DNA of 64,000 nucleotides from CALBPI01 sp045110335 (GTDB taxonomy: Bacteria; Pseudomonadota; Gammaproteobacteria; Steroidobacterales; Woeseiaceae), in assembly GCA_045110335.1 (NCBI GenBank), contig JBGCGB010000048.1:36902-100901 (forward strand). The letters run 5' to 3'. Position numbers and translations under genes: made by a program. Shown in pieces: positions 25,767-34,484 of the stretch; position 1 is the first letter of the stretch, and every line of letters starts with the position of its first letter. Under the pieces are notes generated by a model. The model had not been told where the DNA came from and made no database searches. It was given only the letters and a program-made list of their open reading frames with translations.

Positions 25767-27224
25767 TTACCTGCGCGTCGCACCCACCATCGTGCTATCG
25801 GCGGCTGGGGTATCCAGTGACGCGGCTAGATCACCCATCGTCCCTGGTCTCGGGCTATGTGCCGAAACGATCAATGCCGGATTCAGCCCTAATCGTTCCA
25901 GCGCTTCGGCAAACTTACGTGTCGACTCGATCGCTGGCGGCACCGGACCGCTGCGCGGCATGCTGAAATGATCGGCTTCAAACAAGATTCTTTCGTCCGG
26001 CAGCCATGTCACCAGCAAATGTTCTGTGTGCGGCGTCGGACCAATGTCAATGACCATGACTTTACGTGACGCATCAGAGAGCTTCAGCTTGCCATCGACT
26101 TGCTTGATCTTCGCTTCAAAATCGCCAGCCGCGGCGTCGACAACTTCGACGTGAGCCGTCGGCGTGACAATCGTGGCGCCCAACTCCGCATACCCGGCGA
26201 CCGCCGCGACATGATCACTGTGGTGATGAGTTAGCACACCATATCGAACCGGTTTGTTGGTCACCTGTTGCATTTCTTCAAGCCTTTCTTCCAGTCCGCC
26301 AACGCCACCGACGGCGATCACATGATCTTCCATCTCGATGAATAGACCATAAGTACCGCGTCCTCCGATCAAGTGAACGCCCTCTGCGATCTCGTTGCGA
26401 GACATCGGATCCGGCGGCAGCGCTTCGGTTCGCTGCAGCCGACTGTCGACCGTCAGTAGTTTCTCGATGGGCTTGTTAATGGCAACAGAGAGCACCTTAC
26501 GCTCCATCGATACATCACCCGCAGTATGTAAGACGAACGTTCGGTTGAACGGAATCCCATCGATCACTTCATAATCTTTGAAGTCATATTCAACCAGTCC
26601 ATAGCCTGGCAACAATCGCTCACTATGCGAGATCAGATGGGTCTTCTTGTCGACATAGAGGCTAATCGCGGGACCACTCGCCATGGCAAAACGCACCACA
26701 TAGTGCTCTCGGTCGTCGTAGGTTGTAGCACCTAGGAAGTGCGCCGTCCGCGCGTTGTCACGAAGCTGCTTCACCAACAATACGGGGGTAACGCGGATAA
26801 ACGGCCCTGCATTTCCCGCAAAATCAGGCTCCGCTATTGGACGGGCCAAACCGGCTCGATAATCAAGCTCATAGCTTTCAGCATCATTAATGAGCGTTGC
26901 ATTGTGAAACTCAAAACCGTTGCCACGTCCCTGGTTGATGACAGCGAGTTGCTTATCGCTGAGGTCAATCGCCGTCATCCCGTCAGCGGTTGAAGTATCC
27001 CATGGCGGTGCTGGTCTACGACTTTGCTCAACCGCGACAAACTCTGTGCTGTGCTTAACGGCGATACTGTCCAACGCGTCAAGCGACTCTTCGCCGCCGT
27101 AGCTTGCAACCAGTTTCGAAACGATCTTATCTGTTTTGTCCTGGTTCTTTTCTGTCAAATTGCCGGCAACGGCTAGCGGCGCGTTCAGAATGAGGATCCA
27201 GGCGATAATGATTTTTGGCGGCAT
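25767..27224 (-). CDS. Exported metallo-beta-lactamase-fold hydrolase
   Basis: A 485-residue exported protein with signal peptide MPPKIIIAWILILNAPLAVA. The C-terminal half (about residues 275-480) is an MBL-fold domain. It has the zinc-binding HHHSDH motif (THHHSDHVAAV), the aspartate/histidine LFEADHFSMP and IVSAHSP. The N-terminal half is an all-beta accessory domain that precedes such MBL domains in exported hydrolases. CCGGAGG lies 8 bases before the ATG. The substrate is unknown; this architecture is not specific for beta-lactams. Confidence 0.85.
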   Translation of the reverse strand: MPPKIIIAWILILNAPLAVAGNLTEKNQDKTDKIVSKLVASYGGEESLDALDSIAVKHSTEFVAVEQSRRPAPPWDTSTADGMTAIDLSDKQLAVINQGRGNGFEFHNATLINDAESYELDYRAGLARPIAEPDFAGNAGPFIRVTPVLLVKQLRDNARTAHFLGATTYDDREHYVVRFAMASGPAISLYVDKKTHLISHSERLLPGYGLVEYDFKDYEVIDGIPFNRTFVLHTAGDVSMERKVLSVAINKPIEKLLTVDSRLQRTEALPPDPMSRNEIAEGVHLIGGRGTYGLFIEMEDHVIAVGGVGGLEERLEEMQQVTNKPVRYGVLTHHHSDHVAAVAGYAELGATIVTPTAHVEVVDAAAGDFEAKIKQVDGKLKLSDASRKVMVIDIGPTPHTEHLLVTWLPDERILFEADHFSMPRSGPVPPAIESTRKFAEALERLGLNPALIVSAHSPRPGTMGDLAASLDTPAADSTMVGATRR

Positions 27225-27511
27225 ATTGCACCTCCGGGTTATGATGAACTCGGAGTAAACATAGCGGATCAGTTTTTGTCGAACAGCCTGTTTCCGATGA
27301 GCTGCCCGTAAATTGCGATGAAACGAAAAACGATCGACTCGCGTTCAATACATGATCGCTTTCAAACGGTTATGTGGCTACGTTCAACTCATCGCGATCA
27401 ACGCTCCATTCGTCGCAAAGGTGACACTTACCACCGCGAATTGCGTTATAGACAGTCATTGATTAACGCAGGCAAAAACCTGAGGAAAGCGTCAGCCGAG
27501 TCCATTGCCCT

Positions 27512-28591
27512 ATGAATATCAAGCATTACTTTTACGACCGAAAGCGGTTCTATTGGACCCTCAATATCGCCGGGTGGCTAGGTTTCGTTGTTACCGCTTA
27601 TATCGGTGCACTTGCCCATGAAAAACCTGACTCCTACCTAACCGTTATTGCCGCCACAGCGATTCTCGGGTTCCTGCTAACGATCCCGTTGCGAGCGATT
27701 TACCATCGCCTTTGGCCGCGATCACCACTACAAATCGCGATAGGCTCGCTGATTGTCTGTTTTGTTTTCGCGCTCACCTGGGTCTTCATCGAAAACGAGC
27801 TTTACTGGACCATGGTCAAGAATGGCTGGCATCCGGACAGCTGGGCCTCCCGTTTTGGGGGCGTCATGGGTTCTTTCTACATTCTCTTGTGCTGGAGCGG
27901 CCTGTACTACGGCATCAAGTACTACCAACAACTGCAACAACAAACCGAGCAAACGCTGAAAGCCACCGCCGCTGCTCACCAGGCGCAACTCAAAATGCTG
28001 CGCTACCAATTGAATCCGCATTTTCTCTTCAACACACTCAACGCTATTTCTACACTCATACTGGATCGTCAAAATGACACCGCTAATCTCGCGGTGACCC
28101 GGCTGAGCGACTTTCTACGCTATTCGCTAGATAATGATCCGATGAAACGCGTCACGCTACGCGGCGAACTCGAAGCGTTAGATCTTTATCTAGAAATTGA
28201 GAAAGTTCGTTTTGGTGATCGGTTAAAAGTGATTCGCGAAGTGGAGTCCAACGCACTCGATGCATTGGTACCCAGTCTCATCCTGCAACCGTTGATTGAG
28301 AATGCCATCAAATATGCGGTCACGCCGTTAGAAGCCGGTGGCAGCATCCGGATCGCGGCCAAGACGCACGGCACCGCTTTGATGGTCACCATCGCGGACA
28401 GTGGCCCGGGTCTAAATCAGACCGCACCAACGAATGGAAAGTCATCGGGCGTCGGATTGACGAATACGCGAGAGCGCCTTAAGCAACTGTATGGCGATCA
28501 TCAAGCACTGACGCTTGCGCCGAACGACCCGCATGGTCTGGTCATCACGATCAACATACCCTTCGAATCCCAGCGAAAAGGAGCGTTATGA
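27512..28591 (+). CDS. LytS-type sensor histidine kinase
   Basis: A 359-residue inner-membrane histidine kinase of the His_kinase family (PF06580). Four predicted membrane helices occupy about residues 15-140. They are followed by the phosphoacceptor motif LNPHFLFNTLNAIS with H170, and an ATPase domain with LQPLIENAIKYAV (N box), GPGLN and GVGLTNTRERL (G boxes). No extracytoplasmic sensor domain of size is present, so the membrane helices probably sense. Its stop overlaps the start of the response regulator gene by 4 bases, making a translationally coupled two-component pair. Confidence 0.92.
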   Translation: MNIKHYFYDRKRFYWTLNIAGWLGFVVTAYIGALAHEKPDSYLTVIAATAILGFLLTIPLRAIYHRLWPRSPLQIAIGSLIVCFVFALTWVFIENELYWTMVKNGWHPDSWASRFGGVMGSFYILLCWSGLYYGIKYYQQLQQQTEQTLKATAAAHQAQLKMLRYQLNPHFLFNTLNAISTLILDRQNDTANLAVTRLSDFLRYSLDNDPMKRVTLRGELEALDLYLEIEKVRFGDRLKVIREVESNALDALVPSLILQPLIENAIKYAVTPLEAGGSIRIAAKTHGTALMVTIADSGPGLNQTAPTNGKSSGVGLTNTRERLKQLYGDHQALTLAPNDPHGLVITINIPFESQRKGAL

Positions 28592-29448
28592 TGTCCGCAA
28601 CGAAAGCGCCTTCTGTTGAACTGCCGCCGCTGCGTGCGATCGTCGTCGATGATGAGTCTCTGGCAAGGCGGGGACTAGAGATACGCCTCGAAAACGTCGC
28701 AGACGTTCACATTTGTCGACACTGCGAGAATGGGCGCGAGGCTGTGGCAGCGGTTGACGAGCTCAAGCCCGATCTCGTTTTTCTCGACGTCCAGATGCCC
28801 GGTATGGATGGCTTCGAGACACTCCGAAAGTTCTCCGGACCCGACATGCCATGGGTGATTTTTGTGACCGCGTTTTCCGAGCATGCGATCGAGGCTTTTG
28901 AAGCGAACGCCATAGACTATCTGTTGAAGCCGATTGACGATCAACGACTTGCCGTCGCGCTAGACCGCGTACGCGCAGCGCGACAAGCCAGTGCCGCGGA
29001 ACAGCACCGCGACAAACTATTGAAAATGATTTGTGATATGACCGGCGAGAACATTGGCCTTAGCAAAGCGTTGCAAGGTGAAGTCGCAGCGAACTCGGCA
29101 CAAACGACGAAGCTGGCGATCAAGGACGGCGACACAACCATCGTCGTGCCATGGGAAGACGTGGACTGGATCGAATCAGCCGGCGACTATTTATGCGTGC
29201 ATGCTTGCGATGAAACACATGTCATGCGCTGCACGATGAAAGCGATGGAAGAACGCCTCGACAACCGTCAGTTCGTTCGGGTTCATCGGTCCACCATCAT
29301 CAACAAGCAACGCGTTTCGACCGTCCGCTCTCACATTAATGGAGAGTACTTCTTGACACTGGATGGTGGTAAACAAGTCAAGGTCAGTCGTAGCTATCGC
29401 GACAGTATCGATAGCATAACGGGAACCAGGCAAACGGTTACGCACTAG
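28588..29448 (+). CDS. LytTR-family response regulator
   Basis: A 286-residue response regulator of the LytR/AlgR type. The receiver domain has acidic residues in IVVDDES, phosphoacceptor D67 in LVFLDVQMPG, the switch threonine in FVTAFSEHA and the lysine in YLLKPIDD. A LytTR DNA-binding domain follows (about residues 175-275, with IDWIESAGDYLCVH and FVRVHRSTIINKQRV). It is coupled to the kinase by a 4-base overlap. Typical targets are cell-envelope, virulence or biofilm genes; the neighbouring outer-membrane barrel on the other strand is a possible but unproven target. Confidence 0.92.
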   Translation: MMSATKAPSVELPPLRAIVVDDESLARRGLEIRLENVADVHICRHCENGREAVAAVDELKPDLVFLDVQMPGMDGFETLRKFSGPDMPWVIFVTAFSEHAIEAFEANAIDYLLKPIDDQRLAVALDRVRAARQASAAEQHRDKLLKMICDMTGENIGLSKALQGEVAANSAQTTKLAIKDGDTTIVVPWEDVDWIESAGDYLCVHACDETHVMRCTMKAMEERLDNRQFVRVHRSTIINKQRVSTVRSHINGEYFLTLDGGKQVKVSRSYRDSIDSITGTRQTVTH

Positions 29449-29453
29449 ATACG

Positions 29454-29480
29454 ACAACGGCGCCACAGGGGCGCCGTTGT
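29454..29480. terminator. Hairpin between convergent genes, probable terminator
   Basis: ACAACGGCGCC (29454-29464) and GGCGCCGTTGT (29470-29480) form an 11-bp perfect stem with a 5-base loop between the response regulator and the convergent barrel gene. The T run is weak on both sides, so it may serve both directions inefficiently or act with Rho. Confidence 0.6.
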
Positions 29481-29503
29481 TCGCTACTCATCGCAAACGT
29501 TCA

Positions 29504-30076
29504 CTATTGATTGAAAAAGAACCGCCCGCCAATAGTGAATACATCGGCATCGCCGCCGAGCTCGATAGATGCACCAACGGCAAACTGCCGATTGATGTAG
29601 TAGTCGCCTGCGAACTCCAAGAACGTATCGGAATCATCAACATCAATGTGGTTTAAGAAAGCCCTTACCTCGAAGTCATTGTTGATCATTCCACGTGCGC
29701 CGACTGATACCGAAAAACCATTCTCGCTATCTTCGAAGCCGCCCGCTTCCGCTTTCGAACGTACCAATCGTGCATAGCCTAAAATATCAAAGGCGGTTTC
29801 CGTCGGCACAATATAGCCAGCACCGACTTCAAGCAGACTGGCATCAATCCCAAAATCGAAGCCTAGATCGCGATAGGACCCAACAAGTAGCCATTCATCT
29901 GTCAGGCTATATGAGCCGCCAATTAGAATACCGTCTCCATCGGCGCTGACGTTGTCCAGTTCGGCATCGACGTAACGCACTTCGACATAATCGTAATCCA
30001 GCTCGGCAGCCATCGCGCCCAACGACAAAGACAGGGCGGCCAAGCCAATCAGCAGGCGTTGTGAAATTTCATTCAT
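29504..30076 (-). CDS. Outer-membrane beta-barrel protein
   Basis: A 190-residue exported protein. The signal peptide (about residues 1-24, ending AMAAELDYDY) leads to eight or so amphipathic beta strands such as YVEVRYVDAELDN, GILIGGSYSLTDEWLLVGSYRDLGFDF and FAVGASIELGGDADVFTIGGRFFFN. It has a C-terminal aromatic-rich strand expected for Bam-dependent insertion. It resembles the OmpA-like/porin-family small barrels. AAAGGA lies 6-7 bases before the ATG at 30076, while the ATG at 30082 sits too close to it. Likely function is structural or adhesive; no ligand can be assigned. Confidence 0.8.
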   Translation of the reverse strand: MNEISQRLLIGLAALSLSLGAMAAELDYDYVEVRYVDAELDNVSADGDGILIGGSYSLTDEWLLVGSYRDLGFDFGIDASLLEVGAGYIVPTETAFDILGYARLVRSKAEAGGFEDSENGFSVSVGARGMINNDFEVRAFLNHIDVDDSDTFLEFAGDYYINRQFAVGASIELGGDADVFTIGGRFFFNQ

Positions 30077-30232
30077 AACCATTCCTTTAGGTTGCCTAAA
30101 AATGCCATCATGAAGTGGCCAAGCAAAGCCACTCCAATAAGATGCGCAGGCGCACTATAAACGATCATTGCTTGAACATAAGCGGAAAATCCGTCGGTTT
30201 TTAGCGACAGAGTGAACGAACTTTATCGCTAA

Positions 30233-30607
30233 GATAGAGCCATCAGTTTTGCCGGCGTCTCTGACTTACCGGACCTGATACGGCGCGAGAAGCGCTACAT
30301 TGATGGTCGCCATAGCACAAGATTCATTGGTGACCTCTGGCGCGACCGGAAAATGCTGACTGAAAATTCACCGGCTAGACGGGCCGAGGACATACAAGTA
30401 CCCGTGCTACTGATGCATGGCGATAAAGACACCGTAGTTGATGTCTCACAATCGAAACTGATGGCGAAACGCCTTCGCAAGTACGACAAAGACCACCAAC
30501 TGATCATATTGGAAGGCGGCTCGCACCACCTAAGCCTCTATCGAAACCGGCTACGCTACCTTCAAGAAACCGAGCGTTTTCTATCAAGCTGCATTGGGCC
30601 GGAGTAG
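30233..30607 (+). pseudogene. C-terminal remnant of an S9-family (prolyl oligopeptidase-type) alpha/beta hydrolase
   Basis: The frame following the stop at 30230-30232 encodes about 124 residues ending at TAG 30605-30607. It begins just after where the nucleophile serine motif should be (the stretch CAISFAG-like, here RAISFAGVSDLPDLI). It then has the acid loop HGDKDTVVDV, the amphipathic YDKDHQLI segment and the histidine loop GGSHHLSLY. The upstream part of the protease, including the catalytic serine and the propeller, is absent from all frames for at least 150 bases. An ATG at 30353 could start an 84-residue piece, but it cannot be an active peptidase. I read it as a decayed gene. Confidence 0.75.
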
Positions 30608-30744
30608 CGGCAAACCGGGGCGACACCGTAGGACACTGAAACACTCATCCCGAAACCGCTCCCGAAACCGCGACTTGGCGTCGAGAAGCCCGGTTTGAAA
30701 GCTGCTAATATCCGGCAAATCATGCGATAAGGGCGACGCAGAGT

Positions 30745-31710
30745 TTGCAACCCAAAGACAATCAAAAGCGTCTGGTACGTTCGTTAATCCTTTCGGTCCT
30801 AATCAGCCTGATTGCCTACTTTGCTTTCGTCGTCTTCGCAGACGTCAAAGCTGTTGTTGAGGCCATTGGTTTACTCGATGTCTCGGCATGGCTATTTGTA
30901 CTCGGTCTCTCGCTGGTCAATTACCTGCTGCGTTTCGTACGTTGGGAACTCTTCTTACGCCATCTCAATTGCGTTGTGCCACCGGGTAGAAGTCTCCTCT
31001 ACTATCTGGCCGGTTTCGCCTTCACAACGACGCCGGGAAAAGCTGGCGAAGCGATTCGATCCGTGTATCTAAAAGACCATTCGGTGCGCTACGTGGATAG
31101 TCTCGCGGCGTTCTTCACCGAACGATTGATGGATCTGGTCTCCATGGTCATTTTGGCGCTACTGGCCGCCATGCACTTTCCGGACTATCGCTGGCTTGTC
31201 GGTGGACTCACCATCGGCATTCTCGCGTTAATGCCTGTGGTCCAGTCAAGTTGGTTACAAAACCAAGTGGAACGACTGCCGCAACGTGTGCAGTCACAGC
31301 GACTCAAGACCTTGAGCGAACATTTTGGCAACTCTTTGCGATCTGCCGCCTCGCTGTTGCAGCCAACCTTGTTGTTCCGCGGCTTAGTTGTTGGGATCAT
31401 CGCCTGGGGCGCAGAAGGCCTCGCTTTCTATATCATCGTCACAGAATTGAATTTGGATATAACGTTACTGCAAGCAGTCGGGATATACTCCGTCAGCGTA
31501 TTGATTGGCGCTTTGAGTTTTGTCCCAGGGGGGTTGGGTAGCACGGAAGCCGTCATGATCTTGCTGTTGAAACTACTTGGCGCCGATACGCCAACAGCGA
31601 TAGCAGCGACGCTGATTTGCAGAATAGCGACGCTTTGGTTTGCCGTCGCGATTGGGGCGGCCAGCATGGGTTGGCTAGAGGTCGTCGGCCGTCGAACAAG
31701 GAAAGAATAA
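30745..31710 (+). CDS. Flippase-like membrane protein of the lysylphosphatidylglycerol synthase TM (UPF0104) family
   Basis: A 321-residue integral membrane protein with about eight helices, typified by YYLAGFAFTTTPGKAGEAIRS, DSLAAFFTERLMDL and FVPGGLGSTEAVMILLLKLLGA. These are the fingerprints of the LPG_synthase_TM/AglD-type family. Members are thought to flip or bind polyprenyl- or lipid-linked substrates. It lacks the MprF aminoacyltransferase domain. The start is a TTG (30745) with weak GCAGAG upstream. It precedes the arabinose-lipid genes by 18 bases and is the first gene of that operon, consistent with translocating a polyprenyl-linked sugar. Confidence 0.8.
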   Translation: MQPKDNQKRLVRSLILSVLISLIAYFAFVVFADVKAVVEAIGLLDVSAWLFVLGLSLVNYLLRFVRWELFLRHLNCVVPPGRSLLYYLAGFAFTTTPGKAGEAIRSVYLKDHSVRYVDSLAAFFTERLMDLVSMVILALLAAMHFPDYRWLVGGLTIGILALMPVVQSSWLQNQVERLPQRVQSQRLKTLSEHFGNSLRSAASLLQPTLLFRGLVVGIIAWGAEGLAFYIIVTELNLDITLLQAVGIYSVSVLIGALSFVPGGLGSTEAVMILLLKLLGADTPTAIAATLICRIATLWFAVAIGAASMGWLEVVGRRTRKE

Positions 31711-31727
31711 GCGATGCCGACCAGACA

Positions 31728-33182
31728 ATGGAACACAACATGACAGAACACATGGACGAAACCAACTCACCCAAGCATCCGCTGTTTGTGGATCTAGACG
31801 GGACACTACTGAAGAGCGATCTCTTGCTGGAGTCGGCGTTCGCCCTCCTAAAACTGAATTTTCTCTATGTGTTCTTGATGCCGTTCTGGCTAGCAAAGGG
31901 TAAGGCCAATCTTAAGCAACAAATCGCCCAACGCGTCGACCTTGATGTCTCCTTGTTACCGTATCACCCAGATTTTCTGGCATTTTTGCGCTCGCAAAAA
32001 GCCGCCGGTCGCCGACTGGTTCTCGCCACGGCATCACACGAAAAGTACGCGCAGGCCATTGCCGACCACCTGACGCTGTTCGACGCTGTCATTGCGAGTT
32101 CGGCCGATCTCAATCTTTCGGGCGAGCGCAAACTTCAGGAGATTCTCAAGCAAGCAGACGTCTTTGATTATGCCGGCAACGCGATGGTCGATCTGCCGAT
32201 ATGGAAAGCAGCACTATCCGCGTTGGTCGTCAATGCCGAACACGGCGTGCTGGATCGTGCGCGCGACGCAGGCAACGTGAGCCAGGTTTTCGATGATCGT
32301 GTCGGTCACCGGGCCAAGCCATTCATCAAGGCTATGCGTCTTCACCAATGGCTCAAAAATGCACTGATTTTTGTGCCTATAGTCGTCACCCATAGTCTTG
32401 CCGATATTGCATCGGATGGCGTCGCTTTCGTGGCGTTCATCGCGTTTGGCTTGTGTGCTTCCAGTGTTTATCTGTTAAATGACCTACTGGATCTCGCGGA
32501 CGATCGCAAACATGCCACTAAGTGTATGCGGCCATTCGCTGCGGGTAGCGTATCCATCGTGCATGGCACCCTACTGATTCCGGTGCTACTGATTGTAGCG
32601 TTTTTGATCTCACTGGCATTGCCCACCCAGTTTACGATGGTGCTAGGTATCTACTATTTGATCACCGTCTCGTACTCTATTCGTCTGAAGCAAGCCGCGT
32701 TGGTCGATGTGATGGTGTTAGCGAGCCTCTACACAATGCGCATCATCGCAGGCGCCGCTGCACTCGGCACGTATCCGTCGTTCTGGCTGCTCACCTTTTC
32801 GATGTTCTTGTTCTTGAGCCTGGCGTTGGTGAAGCGATACACCGAGTTGCTCGCCATGCAAGAACGGGACAACACGACAACCTCGGGGCGCGGCTATCGC
32901 GCCGAAGACATCAACTTGCTATCCCAGTTCGGAACGACCAGTGCCTGCATCTCAATCTTGGTTCTGGCTCTCTACATCAATAGCAATGAAATTCTGGAAC
33001 TCTACTCGAAACCCTACATTATCTGGATGCTCTGTCCATTGACGTTCTATGTCATCACACGCATTTGGTTGCTGGCGCGACGAAGAGAACTAGACGAAGA
33101 TCCGGTGGTTTTCGTCATTAAAGACCGTCGCAGTCAATGGCTCGGGGTCGTCGCGGCCATTCTGCTCTGGCTGGCCATCTAA
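31728..33182 (+). CDS. HAD phosphatase-UbiA prenyltransferase fusion, decaprenyl-phosphate phosphoribosyltransferase-like
   Basis: A 484-residue two-domain membrane enzyme. The N-terminal HAD domain (about residues 15-215) opens with PLFVDLDGTLL and has the motif II/III residues (LATASHEKY). The C-terminal UbiA domain (about residues 216-484) has eight or nine helices. Its motifs are VYLLNDLLDLADDRKH for the first Asp-rich motif and YSIRLKQAALVDVMVLASLYTMRIIAG for the second. The latter closely matches the DPPR-synthase branch (mycobacterial Rv3806c) that attaches phosphoribose from PRPP to polyprenyl phosphate. In mycobacteria the following dephosphorylation is done by a separate protein; here a fused HAD domain could do it. 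ATG 31728 was chosen; the open frame begins at 31617 inside the upstream gene. Confidence 0.82.
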   Translation: MEHNMTEHMDETNSPKHPLFVDLDGTLLKSDLLLESAFALLKLNFLYVFLMPFWLAKGKANLKQQIAQRVDLDVSLLPYHPDFLAFLRSQKAAGRRLVLATASHEKYAQAIADHLTLFDAVIASSADLNLSGERKLQEILKQADVFDYAGNAMVDLPIWKAALSALVVNAEHGVLDRARDAGNVSQVFDDRVGHRAKPFIKAMRLHQWLKNALIFVPIVVTHSLADIASDGVAFVAFIAFGLCASSVYLLNDLLDLADDRKHATKCMRPFAAGSVSIVHGTLLIPVLLIVAFLISLALPTQFTMVLGIYYLITVSYSIRLKQAALVDVMVLASLYTMRIIAGAAALGTYPSFWLLTFSMFLFLSLALVKRYTELLAMQERDNTTTSGRGYRAEDINLLSQFGTTSACISILVLALYINSNEILELYSKPYIIWMLCPLTFYVITRIWLLARRRELDEDPVVFVIKDRRSQWLGVVAAILLWLAI

Positions 33183-34484
33183 ATGAGCGACCGATACCAA
33201 TCTTGGGGGCGGTATCCGCAAGCGGAGCATCGCTTGCAACAATTGCAATGGCGTTCAGATGCCTTCCCGGAGATTTTTGGAGATAGTTATCTACCATTCG
33301 GCAATGGCCGCAGCTATGGCGATGTATGCCTCAATGCCGGGCAGACACTCATCGACTGCCGACCACTCAACCGGTTGATCGAGTTCGACGTGACAAGCGG
33401 CGTACTCCGCTGTGAGTCCGGCGTCCTGCTGTCCGAAATTTTGCAGTTCGCCGTACCGAAAGGCTGGTTTCTGCCAGTCACGCCTGGCACACAACTAGCC
33501 ACCTTGGGTGGCGCTATCGCCAATGATGTGCACGGCAAGAATCACTTTAGTGCCGGCACCTTTGGTCGGCATGTATTGCGTTTCGAGCTGCTCCGTTCAG
33601 ACGGCAGTCGACTTGTTTGCTCACCCACTGAAAACAGTGGTTTCTTTAACTCAACGATTGCAGGACTTGGCTTAACCGGTGTGATCTGTTGGGCGGAGAT
33701 CCAGTTACGCACCGTCGAAACCGCTTATGTTGATCAAGAGAATATTCGTTACGGCGCACTCAATGATTTCTTCGAGCTGGCGTCATCGTCCAAAGAAGAC
33801 TATGAGCATTGCGTCGCCTGGGTTGATTGTCTTGCCGACGGCGACAACCTCGGCCGTGGCATTTTCACCCGATCCAATCACAGCAAGCGGCCGGGTCCCG
33901 ATGGAACGCTAAATACGGGGACACGTTTGTCGGTGCCGTTCGAACTGCCCTTCCCGGTAATCAATAAACTCTCGTTAGGCGCGTTCAACGAACTTTACTA
34001 CCGCAAACAAGGTGCCGAACCTTCGTTAGCACATGTTTCATATCAGTCCTTCTATCCGCTGGATGCAATAAAACACTGGAACCGGATCTATGGCACTCGT
34101 GGATTTTTTCAGTACCAATGTGTGGTGCCTGTCGATGGCATGAAAGACGCGGTGCGAGACTTGCTCAAGTGTATTGCCAAGTCAGGCGAGGGCTCGTTTC
34201 TTGCTGTACTAAAATCATTCGGCGCACTGAGATCCCCGGGCCTATTGTCCTTTCCGATGCAAGGCGCCACGTTTGCTCTGGACTTCCCTAACCGCGGCGA
34301 CCGAACCCTCAAGTTGTTAGCGCAACTGGATCACATCACACGCACAGCAGGCGGCAGAATTTATCCTGCGAAAGACGCGAGGATGTCGGCCGACTTTTTC
34401 CAAACCGCCTATCCCGAATGGGCGAACATGAACGAATTTATTGATCCGAAAGCCTCTTCCAGTTTTTGGCGGCGAGTAACATGA
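33183..34484 (+). CDS. DprE1-like decaprenylphosphoryl-ribose 2'-oxidase (FAD)
   Basis: A 433-residue vanillyl-alcohol-oxidase-family flavoprotein. It should oxidise the 2'-hydroxyl of polyprenyl-phosphoryl-D-ribose, the first half of epimerisation to D-arabinose. FAD-binding motifs are GNGRSYGDVCLNAG, PVTPGTQLATLGGAIANDVHGKNH and GLTGVI. The C-terminal substrate-site lysine appears in YPAKDARM. At the position of Cys387 of the mycobacterial enzyme (NICVDFP) the sequence reads TFALDFP, an alanine. The ATG directly follows the previous stop (TAAATG). The next gene is DprE2-like with an ATGA overlap, the expected partner. Confidence 0.86.
   Translation: MSDRYQSWGRYPQAEHRLQQLQWRSDAFPEIFGDSYLPFGNGRSYGDVCLNAGQTLIDCRPLNRLIEFDVTSGVLRCESGVLLSEILQFAVPKGWFLPVTPGTQLATLGGAIANDVHGKNHFSAGTFGRHVLRFELLRSDGSRLVCSPTENSGFFNSTIAGLGLTGVICWAEIQLRTVETAYVDQENIRYGALNDFFELASSSKEDYEHCVAWVDCLADGDNLGRGIFTRSNHSKRPGPDGTLNTGTRLSVPFELPFPVINKLSLGAFNELYYRKQGAEPSLAHVSYQSFYPLDAIKHWNRIYGTRGFFQYQCVVPVDGMKDAVRDLLKCIAKSGEGSFLAVLKSFGALRSPGLLSFPMQGATFALDFPNRGDRTLKLLAQLDHITRTAGGRIYPAKDARMSADFFQTAYPEWANMNEFIDPKASSSFWRRVT

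Noticed and set aside
25620..25820. 66-residue plus-strand ORF between the lipoprotein and MBL genes
   Set aside because: It runs into the 3' end of the convergent MBL gene and lacks a start signal or domain.
27318..27515. 65-residue basic ORF overlapping the kinase start by ATGA
   Set aside because: There is no ribosome-binding site and the composition looks like chance. It was considered only because of the neat overlap.
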